Source: Pararge aegeria
Lineage: Eukaryota > Arthropoda > Insecta > Lepidoptera > Nymphalidae
Assembly: GCF_905163445.1 (NCBI RefSeq)
Contig: NC_053197.1
Location: 16,678,001-16,742,000, forward strand
DNA: 64,000 bases
Reading direction: 5' to 3'
Each line of letters opens with the position of its first letter. Position 1 is the stretch's first letter. Below, one piece after another: positions 41,476 through 52,267 of the stretch. The notes below the pieces were generated by a model that saw only the letters and a list, made by a program, of their open reading frames with translations, had not been told where the DNA came from and searched no databases. A program made the translations under genes and the position numbers.

Positions 41476-44400
41476 TTATTGAGTTGGCAGCGGACATAAC
41501 TTAACGATAGGCCGGATATAAGTCCCGTTCTTAGTTTTTATTTGAACTACGCGGACAACTCCATCTTTGCCAGGTAGCACCTTAGTAATGACCCCAAGTG
41601 GCCACTGTAAGGGCGGCGCGTTTTGTACAATAACTATCACAACAGTCCCTATTGTAAGCGGATTCGTGGGAGTGTTCCACTTTTGACGCACTTGCAAATT
41701 GTGCAGATATTCCATTCTGAATCTCTTCCAGAATGACTGAACCAGAGAATCCAATAAAGAAAATCTAGACAAAAGACCGGCGCGTTCTCCAGTTACGTCT
41801 GGAGCTGGAATGAATTCCAAAGGTACGGTTGAAAGAAAATGCGAAGGCGTTAGCGCGGAGGGTTCAGAGGGATCTGAACTTAAAACATACAGAGGTCGAC
41901 TGTTAAGTACAGCCTCAATTTCATTAAGTACAGTAAGCATTTCCTCGTATGTCAGAATTTGTTTGCCGATTACGCGAAAAAGTAGAGTTTTAACACTTTT
42001 AATATTACTCTCCCAGACTCCTCCAAAATGGCTTGCAGTTGGTGCATTAAGTTTCCAATCTATACGATATTTAGCTAATTCGGAACTAAAGTCCTTATAA
42101 TAATCTTCTGACTTTAAAAAGGTATGTAACTCATTCAAATAAGCCTTGGATGAAACGAAATTGGTCCCTTGGTCTGAATACAGGACTTCGCAATTTCCTC
42201 TCCTGGCCTGGAATCTTTTAAAACAATTTAAGAAGGCGGAGGAACTCAGATCAGAGGCTAGCTCTATATGAACCGCCTTTGTAACCAAACAAACAAATAG
42301 GCATATATATGCCTTCTGACTACGTATGCCGCGTTTCCTAGTCAATGTGATATAGAGAGGTCCAGCGTAATCTACACCTGTGTGTAGGAATGCCTTACTT
42401 TTCTCTATCCTACACTTAGGAAGGTCAGACATAAGTGGAAATGTAGGCTTAGGATTATGCCTAAAACATGCATTGCACTTATGTATGCGTTGACGTACCA
42501 CACAACGAGCGGATAATATCCAATATTTTTGTCTCAATATAGACAGAAGCAATTGAGGGCCAGCGTGTGAATGATTACGATGATAGTGATCAATTAACAG
42601 ATCTATTATGTGTCCCTTCTTGGGTAATAAAATTGGGTGTTTATGCGAGTAATCTAACGACGAGTAAGCAAGACGTCCACCCACCCGAAGAATGTCCTCA
42701 GAAACAAAAGGAAATAATTTTCGTAATTTTGACGAACATGGTTTATTATTTTTAATGTTGTCAATATCAGTCTGAAAGACTGAGCGTTGTATTGTGCGAA
42801 TTATCAGTAATTCAGCTGCATTGATATCTTCAGCTGTAATAATATCTCTGCGCGGAAGTTTTTTCATGAATCTGAGTACATAAATCGTGGCGTGAAGAAA
42901 TTTAGTCCAAGAAGAACATTTAGATCCAAGCTTTATAATTGTATATTCATCGTGCGATATTATTAAGTGCGTTGTAGTTTTCTCCTCAGGTAATGAAGAA
43001 ACCTGATGAGAGGAAAACTTTATTATGGGCCACTCTTCTGAAGATAAAGACAACCATGGGGGACCCTTAAACCAAAGGTCGTGTTTTGAAAACTGTGTGG
43101 GCATAAGGCCACGAGACACACAGTCCGCGGGGTTTTGAACACCAGGTATGTGATAAAAGTTCACCTTAATTGATGTCAATAGCGTATGAATTTGAGAGAT
43201 GCGGTTAGCCACATATGTATTAAACCTGTGTGGCGAAGAGAGTGCCCAACAAAGGGCGACTTCTGAATCAGAAAACGCGAGTACTTCCTTTATTTTGATG
43301 CGGGTTGACAATATATTATATACTGAATTTACAAGTCGAGCAAGCAATACTATTCCATTTAACTCTAACCTAGCTAGCGTGACCGTTGGTTTTACCGGTG
43401 CTACGCGGGATTTAGAGCAAATAAGTGTAATTATAGGCCTTTGATTTCTGTTTTTAACGTATAAGTATAAAACAGAGCCAAATGTTTGCTCACTAGCGTC
43501 AGAGAATGCGAGAAGATAAATTTCAGAAGTGTCTTCTATTCCAACATGACGAGGATACTTAAGATTCTGAATAATAGGCAGTTCAATTATATAATTTTGC
43601 CATCTTTCACATATGTGTTGAGGGGGACATTCGTCCCATCCTATTTTTAGAAGCCATAACTCCTTTATGAGTAATTTAGCGAATAAAATGACTGGACCAA
43701 CAAGACCTAGAACGTCATAAAGACGCGCGGTAGCTGAAAGTATAGCTCTTTTGGTACAATCACTTTGCGGTTGCGAAACTCTAAAAATAAATTCATCAGA
43801 TGCGGGAAGCCAATGAAGACCAAGAATCTTAAAAGAGTCATCAGTGTCAAGAGAGATCGACTCAGATTGGCGGTGAAATGAAGGAATGTGTCCGAGTAAT
43901 TCAGTCGAATTGCTGGTCCATTTCACTAAGTCAAATCCACCAGCCTTAAACAGTTGTATCAACTCTTTAGCTATCTTTACCGCTTCATCTAGAGATGAGG
44001 CGGAAGAAGCTAGGTCGTCCATGTAGACGTCTCTCTCAACCACTGATGCAGCGAGAGGCCATTGCTGGCGCTCGTCACTAGCCAGCTGGCGCAGTGTGCG
44101 TAATGCCAAAAAGGGCGATGAGCGGAGACCAAAGGTCACTCGAGTAAATTCATACATTTCAAGTGGGTCCTTTGGTGAAGATCGATAAATAATGCGTTGA
44201 TATTTGCGGTGCGGAGAATTGACATATATAGACAAATACATTTGTCGGACGTCAGCAAAAAATGCGATGCGGAAAATGCGGACATTCAAAAGAATGTTAA
44301 ATATGTCTGCTTGCAAATTGCAACCAGTATACAAAATATCATTTAAAGATAATTTCCTATTTGCGGAGGGTTCTTCTATTTTAAGAAGAGAATAATCAGT

Positions 44401-46851
44401 GGGACAAGAACCATCTAGTACGATTCGTACCTTGGTACTCTTGTCTTCGCGTATCACTGGATGATGCGCTAAGATATAACCTGGTGAAGCAGGTTCATCA
44501 GGTGGTAAGCGTTTGAGGATACCCTTATCAAGGTAATCCTTAATAACTTCATTATATCTAATATGAAGTTCGGGATCTCTAATGAATCGTTTTTCCAGAT
44601 TGAGAAAACGCTTCTTTGCGGTAAAATACGAATCACCTAATAAATTAGGATCTTCTTTAAAGGGAAGATCTACCGAATATGCTCCGTCCTGTTGGCGTAC
44701 AGTGGAAGCCGTATATATGTCCTCACACCTTTGTTCATCAGGACTTAAGAATTTGCGGGAAGGAGGCTCTTCTATTGTCCAAAATCTCTCTAACATTTTA
44801 TCTAAAGGTTCACTCGTGAAAAAACACAAAGCGCGGGAATTATTAGGTTTAGATAAAATAGGTGCATCGCCCATAATTATATAACCCAAAGAGGTTTCAA
44901 ATGCGGAAGGCATATTTTCATAACCATTTATTTTATCAGCCATTGCTATTTTGCGATACACATTTACCCCTAGTAATATATCAATTGGACCAGGTTCTGC
45001 GAAATCATCATCAGCCAGAGGTAAATTTTTAATAAGACCATCAATGGCTGTGATGTCTACATGAGAGTCAGGCAGTTGAGAAGTGATTCGCTCAACTACA
45101 AGAGGGCGTATTGAGTATTCATTCGCGTCATTAAAACGAGATTTAAACGTAAATTCTGAAACACCAATTATTTTTTGCGATACTCCGCCGATGCCTTGAA
45201 CTTCAGAAAAACGACTCTGAAAGTTAATAGGTAGCGAATATTTTTCACAGCAACTAATTGAAACGTAATCTCTTTGCGATGCGGGATCCACTAGGCATCT
45301 TATAAGATGTGCACAATTATTTTTGTCATACACTCTTATTTTCGCAGTACCTAACAAAGTGGTTGTTGTGACGCGTTCTAAACAATCATATGATACGTTA
45401 CATACCAAAGTGGTATTTGTGGTCTGAGATATAAAATTATTTTTATTTAGTGTATTTTCACTAGAGGAGCTTGTCGAAGGTGCCTCAGTAATAACTGATG
45501 ACACGCGAGGCGAATTAATTGCGTTAGGAGATGAGGGCGGTTTACCTATGTTAGATTTGGACGTTTTATGTAATAAATCTTTAGCGTTGTAATTGTTGCG
45601 TTCAAAATGCAATTCAGTATGATGTGATGCCGATGAGCACCTTTTACAGTTTCGCTGAGAAGAGCAGTTTAAAGTTTTATGATGAGTCGATAAACATCGG
45701 TTACAAAAGTTATTATTTTTTACATGTAAATGCCGCTCATGCGGAGACAACTTCATAAATGCAGGGCAAGAATAAAGATGTGTGTGTTGACCAATTTTAC
45801 ACAAACTGCAAGCTGCACTATTTAAAGTATTTACAGTTTCTGTACTTACAAAACTTTTGGTAGAAGGCTTCGGAATCGAATTCCCCTTATATCTATTTTG
45901 AGGTAATTCTAATCCTTTATTAAGAGAGCGCGACATTACTTTATTCTGTTCCTTCACAAATTCTATAAGACTCCTATAGGTAGGAATTTGTTTTTTGCGA
46001 TTTATTATCTCAAACATTTTAACTGTATCAGCATCTAATTTAAGCGTGGCTAAGTGAAAGAATATAAAATCAGTAAGATCGATTTTTAATTGTTTGAGAG
46101 CTTCTACTGAAGAATTAAATGTATTTATAAAGCTATCTAATGAATTAGCATTAGTACTAGCAAGCGGTTTAAATTGCAATAATTGGTTTAAATAAGCGCA
46201 GGCTAACGAACGCGGATCGTCGTATTTTTGTATTAACGCCTCCCAAATAATAGGATAATTTTCTGCGGTGGCTGGCAATCCTGCACATACAGATGCGGCT
46301 TTCCCTTTTAACCTACCAACTAAATAAAATACCTTTTCATTATTGGTTAAGTTAGGATTATCATGTATCATGTTTTTAAACTGCTGGTAGAACAAAGGAA
46401 ATTTAGTTAACTGACCGTCAAACTCCATTAAGTCTATAGGCGGAAGATGGGATTTTAATTTAGGAAAACTAGAGATAGGACGTGCGCTGTCATTCTCTGA
46501 ACTCGTATTATCAACATTAGAGTGACGCTCCATTATTTGTTTGACATAGCAAAACATTTCTTCAAATGAAGTCCACGATTGGTAATTAATCATAGCCTTT
46601 GGATTCAACATTAACTGCGCCTCATTGAATAAATCTAAATTTAACTCAAACTCTTTGCGTAAAGTGTCTATGTTTGAAGCCTGAGACAATAAAGAAGGCA
46701 GCTTACTGCTGTCCGATTCGACTTGAATAGCGGTGTCAAACATTCTTTGCATACGAGCAAATATAACGTCCCGTTTGCCTTCCAACAACCGTAACTTACA
46801 TTCTTCCTTGCTATATGGACTTGGTGAAGAAACCGACTCTGGTTTATTCAT
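41476..46851 (-). CDS. BEL/Pao gag-pol polyprotein, 1791 residues
   Basis: Polyprotein for reverse transcription and integration of the element. Rough positions from the chosen start: coiled, charged N-terminus, DUF1759-type gag (130-260), paired CCHC-like zinc knuckles (340-415), aspartic protease with VDPASQ (near 522; relatives usually have DSGS), reverse transcriptase with YMDD (near 942), RNase H (FSDAS near 1117, FSDSE near 1196), zinc-binding HHCC integrase domain (1420-1457), and integrase core D-D-E at GVDYAGP (near 1494), YSDQGTNF (near 1560) and VWESNIK (near 1614). A DUF5641-like tail ends at RPIVKLCPL. The start chosen is MNKPESVSSP at 46851. The frame is open 41 codons further up to 46974, but those residues are hydrophobic and unlike gag. 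No stop or frameshift anywhere. Confidence 0.93.
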   Translation of the reverse strand: MNKPESVSSPSPYSKEECKLRLLEGKRDVIFARMQRMFDTAIQVESDSSKLPSLLSQASNIDTLRKEFELNLDLFNEAQLMLNPKAMINYQSWTSFEEMFCYVKQIMERHSNVDNTSSENDSARPISSFPKLKSHLPPIDLMEFDGQLTKFPLFYQQFKNMIHDNPNLTNNEKVFYLVGRLKGKAASVCAGLPATAENYPIIWEALIQKYDDPRSLACAYLNQLLQFKPLASTNANSLDSFINTFNSSVEALKQLKIDLTDFIFFHLATLKLDADTVKMFEIINRKKQIPTYRSLIEFVKEQNKVMSRSLNKGLELPQNRYKGNSIPKPSTKSFVSTETVNTLNSAACSLCKIGQHTHLYSCPAFMKLSPHERHLHVKNNNFCNRCLSTHHKTLNCSSQRNCKRCSSASHHTELHFERNNYNAKDLLHKTSKSNIGKPPSSPNAINSPRVSSVITEAPSTSSSSENTLNKNNFISQTTNTTLVCNVSYDCLERVTTTTLLGTAKIRVYDKNNCAHLIRCLVDPASQRDYVSISCCEKYSLPINFQSRFSEVQGIGGVSQKIIGVSEFTFKSRFNDANEYSIRPLVVERITSQLPDSHVDITAIDGLIKNLPLADDDFAEPGPIDILLGVNVYRKIAMADKINGYENMPSAFETSLGYIIMGDAPILSKPNNSRALCFFTSEPLDKMLERFWTIEEPPSRKFLSPDEQRCEDIYTASTVRQQDGAYSVDLPFKEDPNLLGDSYFTAKKRFLNLEKRFIRDPELHIRYNEVIKDYLDKGILKRLPPDEPASPGYILAHHPVIREDKSTKVRIVLDGSCPTDYSLLKIEEPSANRKLSLNDILYTGCNLQADIFNILLNVRIFRIAFFADVRQMYLSIYVNSPHRKYQRIIYRSSPKDPLEMYEFTRVTFGLRSSPFLALRTLRQLASDERQQWPLAASVVERDVYMDDLASSASSLDEAVKIAKELIQLFKAGGFDLVKWTSNSTELLGHIPSFHRQSESISLDTDDSFKILGLHWLPASDEFIFRVSQPQSDCTKRAILSATARLYDVLGLVGPVILFAKLLIKELWLLKIGWDECPPQHICERWQNYIIELPIIQNLKYPRHVGIEDTSEIYLLAFSDASEQTFGSVLYLYVKNRNQRPIITLICSKSRVAPVKPTVTLARLELNGIVLLARLVNSVYNILSTRIKIKEVLAFSDSEVALCWALSSPHRFNTYVANRISQIHTLLTSIKVNFYHIPGVQNPADCVSRGLMPTQFSKHDLWFKGPPWLSLSSEEWPIIKFSSHQVSSLPEEKTTTHLIISHDEYTIIKLGSKCSSWTKFLHATIYVLRFMKKLPRRDIITAEDINAAELLIIRTIQRSVFQTDIDNIKNNKPCSSKLRKLFPFVSEDILRVGGRLAYSSLDYSHKHPILLPKKGHIIDLLIDHYHRNHSHAGPQLLLSILRQKYWILSARCVVRQRIHKCNACFRHNPKPTFPLMSDLPKCRIEKSKAFLHTGVDYAGPLYITLTRKRGIRSQKAYICLFVCLVTKAVHIELASDLSSSAFLNCFKRFQARRGNCEVLYSDQGTNFVSSKAYLNELHTFLKSEDYYKDFSSELAKYRIDWKLNAPTASHFGGVWESNIKSVKTLLFRVIGKQILTYEEMLTVLNEIEAVLNSRPLYVLSSDPSEPSALTPSHFLSTVPLEFIPAPDVTGERAGLLSRFSLLDSLVQSFWKRFRMEYLHNLQVRQKWNTPTNPLTIGTVVIVIVQNAPPLQWPLGVITKVLPGKDGVVRVVQIKTKNGTYIRPIVKLCPLPTQ

Positions 46852-47546
46852 TCTGAAGGAGTAAACCGAATTATAAAAATAAAAATATAATAAAAAAGGT
46901 GTATATGTGTTTGCAAATGCGTCAAGAAATGCGTAAAATATATAAAGTAGTTGCAGTCTTATAATAATAAACACACAACCCCTTTATAGACGCGAGCGGT
47001 TAAATAAAAGTGTTATAATGCTATTTTAAAAACTAAACCGGGCAAAGAACTAGGTATAACAATTAACAAGTTAGCGGTCATGCGTGACCTTGAATGCAGC
47101 GAGCGATAAAAACGACTGCGGCCGAGCGCATTGTTTGGTAGGTATGATGCGTTTGAAATAGATATCTTTACCTACGATTCATCCGTTTTTAATACTAAGT
47201 AGCGGGGTAAAACTATATAGAAATACGAAGCAAGCGGTGCGGAAAAGAGATATATAATTATAAAATACTTAGTACTTCTTTACTTAGTAAACAAAACGTT
47301 AAATCTATTATGTAGACAATATCTTAGCGGTATTAAACTTACAAACTGAACTAGTGAATACCTACAATATGGCGTACTTTAAGTTGCATAGACTAATAAT
47401 AATTCCGAACTTTAAAGTCATAGAATGTAATGATTAACGATAATTTAAATCCTAAAATTATGAATTTAAATCGAATCGGCCGATCTTCGGATCGAATGAC
47501 TAAAATTTATGAAATTCTATGGAAGTGATCAAATATTTTTTATGAA

Positions 47547-47564
47547 ATCGGCTCGAAGTGACCA
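47547..47564 (-). other. Candidate primer-binding site
   Basis: Seven bases after the 5' LTR the element strand reads TGGTCACTTCGAGCCGAT, starting with the TGG expected to pair with a tRNA CCA end. The tRNA species was not identified. Confidence 0.5.
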
Positions 47565-47571
47565 AATTTTA

Positions 47572-48077
47572 TGGTGACGCCATTTTTACTTTCGGGGAAT
47601 CATCACCATAAAATGGTATTTATTTTCTTTGTAAATTTAGTGGACTGTATATTTTAGGTTTTGCTGGATTCTTTTCCCCTTTTTAATGTTTAAACTATGG
47701 CTTTAAAGGATATAGAACAAGGGATAACTAGGGTTGGACAGAAAAGTATTTGCACGTGGACTTACAGTTCGTCGTAATGCAGTTCTCTTGATTTCTCGTC
47801 ACTTCACAAGGTTTCACAGGTTATCACTAAACACTAAAGCACTGATGTAGGTTTAAATACTATTAATCGTCCAGTATAAGGTTCTTTGGCCGGCCGACCA
47901 TGTGGTTTTATTGAGCGGAAGATTGACGTGCGTTTGCCGCGGATATAGGTGTGCAACTAATTGGCGGCGTGATGCGGGCAGATAAGGATGCGGAAATATA
48001 AAAAATGGAGGATGGAAATCCATAGTGTAGCCATTATCTATTACTTCGACCACAGATTAATGAGAATTTATCAAGCA
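47572..48077 (-). repeat. 5' LTR of BEL/Pao element
   Basis: 506 bp. On the element strand it starts TGCTTGATAAATTCTC and ends GGCGTCACCA. It should hold the element's promoter; no TATA box can be named with confidence. Confidence 0.95.
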
Positions 48078-48132
48078 CTACTAGTCATTCAATATCCATA
48101 TTGAGGAAATTATAAAAAACAAATATAATACG

Positions 48133-48300
48133 CCCGTTTTGTAGTGGCGGCCATCTTGGACCGATTTTCATCAAACATAGCTACGAACACTCCCGACTAT
48201 TTCACTTTTCAAAGAAAAAAAATCCAAATCGGTTCATCCGTCGGACACACACATATACGAACAACTTATCCCCCGGTCGGAGTTAAAAAGAAAACATGTC
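48133..48300 (+). repeat. Dispersed repeat
   Basis: GTGGCGGCCATCTTGGACC, CGAACACTCCCGACTATTTC, GGTTCATCCGTCGGACACAC and GGAGTTAAAAAG. Relative of 5822-6200. Confidence 0.6.
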
Positions 48301-48686
48301 TTATACCAGATACTACAAGCTCTTTCAAAGCCTTGCACTTCATTTCAGTGTAGCAAACAATGTAACATTTTATTGTGGAGCATGTGTGCACACAGGAAGC
48401 GGAAGCTCGCTTATAATTACATAACTTGCGCGGAACAAGACGGCATCGTACACTTTGAGCGTGCTTTCAACTAGTAACAACTTTAGATGCGTCTCAAATA
48501 TGCCATGTATTTAATCAGGTCGCTGGGAACATTGCAATGCCTTCGGTGTCACGACAATGTTCAAAGTTGCGTTCTATTAACCTCTTAACTACTGTGTGGA
48601 TAAAATCGTCGTCTTGAGTCTTAGATTTATAACCCCCCAATATTCAATATATTGTTGATTGAAGAAAAATAATTAAGACACGCGCA

Positions 48687-48704
48687 CACACACACACACA
48701 CACT

Positions 48705-48747
<43 letters not shown>

Positions 48748-48785
48748 TATATCACCTCGCCGTTTTACGTTGGGGTTTAAAAATA
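48687..48785 (+). repeat. (CA)n microsatellite at a repeat end
   Basis: CA units at 48687-48748, then ACCTCGCCGTTTTACGTTGG and a GGGTTTAAAAAT end, the same 3' block as the 5822 family. Confidence 0.85.
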
Positions 48786-48829
48786 CACCAAATTATAAAC
48801 ACATAATAATCGCAGCTGGTTAGAAGATA

Positions 48830-49021
48830 TTAATTCAAGTAGGCACCGCCCACATCCAGGCACGTCGTCAAATTCGAGTCAGCTATCCCACCCAGAGCTA
48901 GATGCATGGATGTGTAGGTAAGTAATTTTAGGCACCTTTTGGACAGCAAACGCCCCCGCAAGCCATTAAGAAATTTAGTTGCGGCCGGCACGAGGGCCTC
49001 GTTAAATATTATAGTTCGCAT
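48830..49021 (-). other. Orphan open frame, GC-richer than surroundings
   Basis: A 63-codon minus-strand frame starts MRTIIFNEALVPAATKFLNG. It has balanced composition and higher GC than the flanks. No domain recognised and no clear minus-strand donor. On the plus strand a near-perfect donor (TAG|GTAAGT at 48915-48923) lies inside it. It could be an exon remnant on either strand or an unknown repeat. Confidence 0.2.
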
Positions 49022-49229
49022 TAAACTTTCAGTATCGATTATATTCTATTTCGCTTAGCTCGCACTAAACTATCCGCTTTAAGCGAGATGTTATTAAATC
49101 TGTTTATTATTTAAAATGCGGCAGGAACTTCTAAGGAACGACTTCACAAATATCTACACAGAAAAGTAATATAATAATGAGATTTTGTTACAGTATAGTT
49201 ACCAATTTATTTACATGATTGGATTGTTC

Positions 49230-49430
49230 ATTCATCTATAGCCTTTAACAGCCCACTGCTGGACTAAAGGCCTAGCTCGACAGCAGGTTAGGCCCATAAC
49301 CACCACGCTGAGCAGACGGGTTGGTGAGCGCAGTAGATGGTCCTAGTAGTATCACGGGGGACGCAGCTTCCGTTGTTTGTTAAATTAACTTAGTCGCCTC
49401 GTACGACAACCGCGGGAAGAATAAGCGTTG
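49230..49430 (+). mobile_element. SINE-like repeat (CCACTGCTGGACTAAAGGCC family)
   Basis: AACAGCCCACTGCTGGACTA, CATAACCACCACGCTGAGC, GACGGGTTGGTGAGCGC and CGCCTCGTACGACAACCGC. Third copy after 19475 and 25610. Confidence 0.7.
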
Positions 49431-49442
49431 ATAAGTTATTGG

Positions 49443-49728
49443 ATGGGACTTCGGTTACACTTTCGGGTTCCAGGTTCGAATACCAGCACCTCCAACTTTT
49501 CTAAATTGTTTGCGTTTAAAGTAATTAAAATGTCACTTACTTCAACTGTGCAGGATAACATCGTGAGGAAACCTGCATGCCTGAGAGTTCTCCTGTTCTC
49601 AAAGGCGTGTAGAGTCCAGCAATCCACACGGTTCCAGCGTGGTGGACTGTGGCTAAAACCCTTTTCATTGTAGAAGACACATGCCCTGTAGTGGGCCGGT
49701 AATGGGTTGTCATGCTGATAATGAAATA
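49443..49728 (+). mobile_element. tRNA-derived SINE
   Basis: Directly follows the previous repeat. A head remnant with a CCAGGTTCGAATACCAGCA block, then AACATCGTGAGGAAACCTGC, CATGCCTGAGAGTTCTCC, CCAGCGTGGTGGACTG and GTAGTGGGCCGGTAATGGG. Confidence 0.75.
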
Positions 49729-49754
49729 AAAAAGTTTAAAATAAGTGTTTTTTA

Positions 49755-50000
49755 TACTATCGCTTGGCTGTAATCAGGTTTGGTAAATGATGTAGCCCAA
49801 TTTAGCGCTTGTCTAGAAGCTCACTCTTGATTTGGAGGTAGGTACTCTTATAACAGGTAATGATGAAAACGGAAGCCGCCAGGGCATTCCAGATCATCGT
49901 ACTGCTTATTTCATACAACAAAGCAAAGTGCTTCGGAAGTTTTCATTGGATGTGAATCACAAAAATATTACGCATCAAACACCCGCCGCGGATCATCTCA
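49755..50000 (-). mobile_element. SINE fragment
   Basis: CTTGGCTGTAATCAGGTTTG, then TCTAGAAGCTCACTCTTGAT, TTGGAGGTAGGTACTC and AAGCCGCCAGGGCATTCC. Relative of 17195-17325. Confidence 0.6.
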
Positions 50001-50059
50001 TAATTAGGTAAACATAAATTAGTATGAACGCTTCATAAATGCCTGTGATAGGCTTAAAT

Positions 50060-50834
50060 GTATCAAGATTTTTTTAATTTCAATTTGAAAATATGTATGT
50101 GGCCTACTACAGGTTACGGGATTCTTCCAAGAATGAGTAGGGATTTGGTCGTGGACCACCTTTACTACTTTATATACATTACCACATACTACTGTACTAC
50201 CAATCTGTACTTGGCCAATGGCCCCTGTACGTGTCTTGATACACATAAGTATTGAGAACCCGAAGGGTTCCTCGCGATATTTTCCATTACCTTTAAATCA
50301 AGTGATTTAAATCAGTATTTTTTACGATTAGTTTGATGGAAAAGGCGAAGGGAGAACTAAACCAAATGCTTTTGGAGTACATTTTCTGGAATTTACTCGT
50401 ATCTTGGGGACTACCAATAACTTTATACGGAGTAATTTGACAGTAAGCATATACCTACTTTGGTTGGACTTCATACCACGAGAGCAAGAGCGCCGTCTAT
50501 GCAAAGTAACGAGATTTGGGAAGTTCCATTCAAAAGTTTTATTTATTTATTCGTCTGTTTCTTAGAGTTTTTCTTATATTTTATAATTCCAAATTAATTT
50601 TCAAATCTAAATTACCTAATATATTTAATATGTTATTGTTAATATGCAACTGATCTAATTCTTATTTAAATATTAATTGTTCTGAGTTCACAATCAATTT
50701 ATGTGGCATATTTATGCCGTTTTATTTTATTTGCATTCCATATTGGCGTAGTATAGATAATAACATTTTAATACATTTTCGGTGAATAATATTTTAATTA
50801 AGATTAGTTATTAATATTCAATACATAAATCGAA
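50060..50834. other. Intergenic, nothing recognised
   Basis: No coding or repeat signal that I can name beyond short AT-rich stretches. Confidence 0.4.
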
Positions 50835-51250
50835 TATCCTTAATTAAAGTTTTGCTCTATTCTGCGGAAACCAGGCAAAACTGCACGGTGCAGTTTATAA
50901 CTTTTTATATCTTTGTATGCTGCCAAGACGTAATTAGAAAAACCCATTGAAGGCGAAAATCAAATACTTTTGTACTGGTTTAAATTATATAAAAAACAAA
51001 ATTGCAACGCCTCCTTGTTGTCTGTAGCCGTAATGTGTGCGCTTTAAAATCGGCCTTTAGTATTTTCTATGTCAATTTAGATAATAATTAATTTGATTAA
51101 GCAATTGTAGGTTTTGAAGTCAGCATCTCTTGGGAATGCTCCGGTGTCGGCAAAACGTTTTGGAAGATGTTTGTATTTCCAACTTTTTGGATGACATATG
51201 GTGTGTAAAAATCGTATCGTGATAAATATCACCGTGCAGACTTGCCTGGT
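50835..51250. repeat. Dispersed repeat family, two opposed fragments
   Basis: 50850-50920 (TTTTGCTCTATTCTGCGGAA) is inverted and 51110-51165 (AGTCAGCATCTCTTGGGAAT, GCTCCGGTGTCGGCAAAACG) is direct. Both belong to the TCCGGTTTCGGAGCG family. Confidence 0.5.
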
Positions 51251-51739
51251 AGTTGTGATCTATAGCTAATATTAAGCATTACATTTAGTAAATTTTGTGG
51301 GACTTTACTTTTGGGTTTAATCTTTTTGGGTAAGGCTTTAAAAACAAATCATCATGTCAAGCGTAACACAACATAGAATGTTGACATCAGGTGTGTACTA
51401 AAATTATGCTACCAGCATTATGTGACATAATAGTAACAAAGCCGTGTGTCACGGAGAATGCTAATTGTATCCTTTGTTTAGAAATAAGGACAAAGAGTTA
51501 TAATTGTGTGTAAGACATTTGTGCATATTCTATTTGTGCTCGGTGTTTGTGAAGTTTTAAAATGTCATGAGTAGGCTTCGTGAAAAGCTTGACGTAATAT
51601 TTTGATGATCTCTGTGACGCAGGGCTATTTTGGGTTCGATTATTATCGGTCAGTCTGTATGCATACATACTTATATTTATACAAACAAATAAGTATGTAT
51701 ATAAGTTTATTTCATCAGCATCATCTCTTTCAAAATGTC

Positions 51740-51885
51740 TCCTCCCACAATGAGAAGGGGTTTAAGCACTCGCTCAGTGCGCATTGGTGGACTCCACACA
51801 CCTCTGAGAACATTATGGAGAACTCTCAGGCATGTAGGTCTCCTTACGATGTTTTCATTCACCGTTGAAGCAAGTCAAGCCACCA
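51740..51885 (-). mobile_element. tRNA-derived SINE fragment, inverted
   Basis: CTCCCACAATGAGAAGGGGT, GCATTGGTGGACTCCACAC, GAGAACTCTCAGGCATGTAG and CACCGTTGAAGCAAGTCA. Confidence 0.7.
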
Positions 51886-52267
51886 ACTTATAGATGCCTA
51901 AACAGATTTGGACCTATGAGATATGATAACAATCCTTTCATTATACATTTTTTTTTGTAGCTGTCTTTAACACTATTGGTTGCTTGAGATCGCTATATAG
52001 CGGTTCAGCCGGCAAAGTGTCTGTTTTTCTTTATACTTTTGTAACCTACGTGGTTAATTAATTACCTACGTGGTTTTTTAGCTGAAAATAAGTTTATTCG
52101 GTTTCCTTCTATTGTGTTTTCGGGCTTCATGAACTCACATTGGTTTTTCCATTAGCAATCAATTGCCAGATCTCGGTCGTGACCTTATTCTTTACGTTCA
52201 CCTTTTGACGACTTACATTAATCGTCATCAACCCATTACCAAAACCCTCCATGGCTTAGGTCTCCTT

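Larger units (their letters stand above)
40806..48077 (-). mobile_element. Full-length BEL/Pao LTR retrotransposon
   Basis: A 7272-bp element with 506-bp LTRs that I could not tell apart base by base, TG...CA ends and a perfect 5-bp target duplication CTACT (40801-40805 and 48078-48082). One uninterrupted gag-pol frame, a primer-binding candidate after the 5' LTR and a G-rich polypurine tract before the 3' LTR are all present. Family is set by the protein: Pao-type gag, A17-type protease, YMDD reverse transcriptase, RNase H, then integrase. Identical LTRs and an open frame indicate recent insertion and possible activity. Confidence 0.97.

Noticed and set aside
41810..42100. Plus-strand frames opposite the BEL/Pao polyprotein
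   Set aside because: They are antisense shadows of the long gag-pol frame.
46852..46974. Upstream Met at 46974 as the gag-pol start
   Set aside because: The added 41 residues are hydrophobic and unlike gag; MNKPESVSSP is the better start, though the extension is listed as a question.
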